Shown: positions 57,151 through 64,000 of the stretch, one piece after another | How positions within the stretch are numbered: the first letter of the stretch is position 1 | Layout of the letters: every line of letters begins with the position of its first letter | Assembly: GCA_010909165.1 (NCBI GenBank) | Contig: VJWM01000016.1 | Span: 806,001 to 870,000 of the forward strand | Reading direction: 5' to 3' | Origin: Anthoceros angustus | Taxonomy: Eukaryota > Streptophyta > Anthocerotopsida > Anthocerotales > Anthocerotaceae | Length of the DNA: 64,000 nucleotides | Notes under the pieces: generated by a model | Database searches by the model: none | What the model was told of the DNA's origin: nothing | What the model saw: only the letters and a program-made list of their open reading frames with translations | Program-made: the position numbers and the translations under genes

Positions 57151-58568
57151 CTAACTTGTGAGACATACAGATGAAGGACAAGGGTAGCTAGCTAGCTTGG
57201 GGCACCTACCCTGCTGTCCAGCGCTTCTTCTCTGTATGTTCTTTGTGAGAGCATTCTGGATGTGTATCCCTTTGCCTTCACTGGACCAGGATGTGTTCTT
57301 GATGGAAATGTTCTCCAGGACGTTTTTGCAGTTGGGTCCCAGAGACCGCATCAAGTCCCGGAACATGTAGTCATCCAACCCATCCCAGTCGTCCAACACA
57401 AGCGTCTTGAGGCTGGGGTTGTTGTGCAACCCGCGGAAGAACTCCTTGGTGAACCTGCTGGTCCCGTAGGGTTTCAAAAATCTTAGGCGCAGCTCTTCCA
57501 GAGTCTTGCACTTCTGCAGAATCTCCATCACCAAGGGATCCAGCTCCTCCTCCTCCACGGAATGGTAGTGCTCCAGAAGCAGTGTTGTGACGCTGCTGTT
57601 GTGAGCCAGTCCCGACAACCCGCGGGTCACAAAAAAGCTGGTTACGTTCAGGACCTTCAAAGTGGTGTTCGATCGAAGCATGGCAGCCACAGCTTGTGCG
57701 AGCCCGGCCTCCACAACCACACCCTTCCCCCCTGCCAGCCCCAGTACCTCAAGCCAGAGCTCGGTGATGGACTGGTTAAACGGAGGAGCAGCACTTGGAC
57801 CGTGAGACTCCTCCTCCGACGAGGACACATCGCAGCTCAGGGCTCTCAAAACAGGGATCAACATTGCTGCCTGCTCAGGGTCCTTCTGCACGTTATATCC
57901 GATATCAATCCTGTTCAGAGTTCTGCTGCGAGCCACAGCGTCTGCAATCACCACGGCGCCCGCACCATCCATCCCTATCGAGCACATCCCGAACACTGTC
58001 AAAGCACGACAGTTGGACAGGATGCCGGCAACCTGTTGCGCCCCGGCAGCATTTCCTATCTCATTCCCATCGAGGTACAACACGCGGAGGACAGATCCGC
58101 TGTTGTCTCGCAAGGCTGCGGAGATATGCCCCAGGCCTTCCACTCTCAGGTCGAGCCCCCGCAAGTCCAGAGCCCCCACGCTGCGGCTGTGTCGCAGGAC
58201 CACGTCAGCGAGTGCAGCGCACGCTTCCGTCGTCCCGAATCCTTGGATGTGGTTCAAGAAGAGGCTTTCCAACACCCGATTGCGCTTCAACCCGTTCAGC
58301 AATGCCAATGCCTCCACGTCCCTCACGCTGTACAACCCGAGCTCCCCAAGGGATTCAGATTGATCGTCTTGAGGCTCCGGCAGTTGCCGATGGCGGACAT
58401 TATCCGCAAGCGCAGCTCCCGCCTGGACGCGTCTGAATCACGCTCCCGGCCAGGAAGTAGCTGCCCCAGGAACCCGCAGGAGGAGATCTGGCAGGGTCGG
58501 GGAGACGGACTCGAGGCTGACGAGCAGGAAACCAGCTCGGCGGGAAGAGGCGGAGGCGGTTCCGCCAT
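57151..58568 (-). pseudogene. Second LRR block, paralogous to the LRR exon at 55.5-57.0 kb
   Basis: An ATG at 58568 opens MAEPPPPLPAELVSC and runs to a TGA at 58323 after SLKTINLNPLG. A second frame (58335 to 57151) continues with LYSVRDVEALALLNGLKRN and an uninterrupted run of LRRs. One base is missing at the junction. The repeats align with the neighbouring LRR exon (GFGT..ACAALA, VLRVLYLDGNEIGN, PSLKTLVLDDWDGLDDYMFR). It ends before any GTPase. It could be a tandem partial duplicate, or a first LRR exon of the downstream gene joined by splicing through about 57037-57098. Confidence 0.65.
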
Positions 58569-58845
58569 AGCCGAAACTTTAGCAGAGCAGGGAAACCAGC
58601 TCGGCGGGAAGAGGCGGAGGCGGTTCCGCCATAGCCGAAACTTTAGCAGAACGTGCGAGCAGGACAACCAGGTCGGCAGGAAGAGTCGGTTCCGCCGTAG
58701 CCCAAACTTCACAACAACGTCACAGCTTCTCCGACTCATGCCGAGCCACCGGGCTCGGAAGAGGCAAGCGCAGGACAACAGAACCGAGGGCTAGGACAAC
58801 AGAACCGAGGGCTAGGACAACAGAACCGAGGGCTAGGACATACAA
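58530..58845. repeat. Two minisatellites at the 5' end of the LRR block
   Basis: A unit of about 65 bases (AGGCGGAGGCGGTTCCGCCA core) repeats two to three times at about 58530-58710. A 22-bp unit (CTAGGACAACAGAACCGAGG core) repeats three times at about 58773-58840. Confidence 0.8.
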
Positions 58846-60439
58846 TGCCCGTAGGCTTCTATGCAGATGTCTCTGGCTTCTGGCAAGTAGGAAGGAAAGG
58901 CGTGATTTTGATTCCTCACTGCTGGCCGGCGCGGAGCAGCACGCAATGGAGCAAATTGGGCAACGTGCATGCCAGCGAGGGGCGTCGACTTCTTTACAAT
59001 CACTATACATTACATTACTTGCGTCACATGGCTGCCAGCCCTTCAGTCAACATTTTTCATTCCTGCACGATGTCTGCCGAATGTTGTCGGCTTTCACGAC
59101 TTTCTCTTGTGGACGACCACGGCCTTCCAGCTTCCAGCCTCCAGGAAATCCTGACGTCAGGATGAAGTGCTCTACCCAGGTGGCGGATGGTACATGGACA
59201 AAAGCTTTTTATGTTGGCGGTGAATAGTAGTGAAAGAGAGAGGCATTGTAAGGGCATCATCTGGGGCGGTTCCGGCAAGAGTTCTTGTCTGAACGACTCA
59301 CGGCCTTGTCTGGACCTGCATTCGATGTTGACATGGCTGGACTCCATCCTCCTCTTCAATGATGCTGGCATACATCTACAATCCATAGTGTGCTTGATTT
59401 TTGTGGGACTGTCACGTTCCAGGATTTACACATCGATCATGCGTCCACTGCAGAAGGCGTGGGGGAGGGAATGAAAACCTGCTTATCTCGGCTGCTTCCC
59501 ACTCAAAGCCCAGGATCCTCACACAACTATTGCCACAGAAGCTCCTTGCTTCTCATCCTGCTCACAAGTTCCTCCCCCAGCCAGCCATTTTCTGGGACGA
59601 GCTAACCTACTTCGCCTCCAGCTTTGGCTGTTTACAAACGCCTGACTCCTCGCTGCGACCTCTGCGTCTGCGTCGGGGTTCTTGTTAGAATACCTGTCGA
59701 CCCACCAAACTGTTGGATCCCCCATGGATCCTGTGGCCACGCCCATCCAGGCGTAAGACCTTCGATGACGAGCACGGGCACAAGTTGGCGGGTCGCTACC
59801 GGACGACGGCCTTCCAGCTTCCAGCCTCCAGGAAATCCTGACGTCAGGATGAAGTGCTCTACCCAGGTGGCGGATGGTACATGGACAAAAGCTTTTATGT
59901 TGGCGGTGAATAGTAGTGAAAGAGGCATTGTAAGGGCATCATCTGGGGCGGTTCCGGCAAGAGTTCTTGTCTGAACGACTCACGGCCTTGTCTGGACCTG
60001 CATTCGATGTTGACATGGCTGGACTCCTCCTCCTCTTCAATGATGCTGGCATACATCTACAATCCATAGTGTGCTTGATTTTTGTGGGACTGTCACGTTC
60101 CAGGATTTACATCGATCATGCGTCCACTGCAGAAGGCGTGGGGAGGAATGAAAACCTGCTTATCTCGGCTGCTTCCCACTCAAAGCCCAGGATCCTCACA
60201 CAACTATTGCCACAGAAGCTCCTTGCTTCTCATCCTGCTCACAAGTTCCTCCCCCAGCCAGCCATTTTCTGGGACGAGCTAACCTACTTCGCCTCCAGCT
60301 TTGGCTGTTTACAAACGCCTGACTCCTCGCTGCGACCTCTGCGTCTGCGTCAGTTCTTGTTAGAATACCTGTCGACCCACCAAACTGTTGGATCCCCCAT
60401 GGATCCTGTGGCCACGCCCATCCAGGCGTAAGACCTTCG

Positions 60440-64000
<3,561 letters not shown>

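Noticed and set aside
57562-58794. 410-codon plus-strand open frame opposite the LRR block
   Set aside because: It is the antisense shadow of the GC-rich LRR coding strand; no domain is recognised and the minus strand has clear LRRs.

Overview
This window is nuclear DNA from a land plant. It carries multi-exon genes with GT-AG introns and plant-specific families: JAZ/TIFY, class III peroxidase, plastid EPSP synthase, PPR proteins, a HOL-type thiol/halide methyltransferase and an SRD2-like SNAPc subunit. PLS-type PPR fragments, a JAZ with a long Ser/Gln/Pro-rich body and a LRR-ROC-caspase-like protein fit a seedless plant (fern, lycophyte or bryophyte) better than a flowering plant. That placement is inference from memory of family styles. 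I found no convincing tRNA, rRNA or CRISPR.

Layout. 1-983: 3' end of an EDRF1-like gene (+). About 1.1-3.0 kb: a poorly resolved gene with a RecQ/WRN-type HTH segment. 4.08-6.18 kb: a complete JAZ repressor (+). 7.0-9.85 kb: a 951-codon chimeric PPR frame (-). 10.1-11.8 kb: a non-autonomous inverted-repeat element. 12.2-14.9 kb: a 12-exon SRD2/SNAPC3 gene (+). 15.4-19.5 kb: repeats and AT-rich spacer. 19.5-20.4 kb: an EPSPS pseudogene fragment. 21.1-22.4 kb: class III peroxidase (-), divergent from an intronless HOL-like methyltransferase (23.0-23.8 kb, +). 24.05-25.95 kb: SUMO E1 subunit SAE1 (+). 26.3-30.8 kb: PEX14 (+) with a 1.33-kb internal tandem duplication.

31.3-45.05 kb is a nest of mobile DNA. 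An 11.6-kb transposon with 17-bp perfect terminal inverted repeats and a TAAA target duplication sits inside an older foldback-type repeat. It carries a decayed DDE-type transposase on the minus strand. Divergently, on the plus strand, it carries a decayed gene with a beta-class N4/N6 DNA methyltransferase-like domain. Copies of a CACCGGACATCCGGTG-like palindrome are scattered through it.

45.2-46.9 kb: an EYA-type HAD phosphatase (-). 47.9-50.2 kb: an intact EPSPS (-). 52.4-58.6 kb: a LRR / ROC GTPase / caspase-like (C14) protein (-) preceded by a second LRR block, with single-base frame breaks confined to the LRR part. 58.5-60.5 kb: minisatellites and a 0.69-kb tandem duplication. 60.4-64.0 kb: a segmental duplicate of the EPSPS locus carrying a decayed third copy and running off the window.

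Most genes here are unrelated housekeeping or signalling genes, so there is no operon-like logic. The candidates for novelty are the methyltransferase-bearing transposon, the LRR-ROC-caspase protein, the chimeric PPR, the PEX14 duplication and the EPSPS copies.
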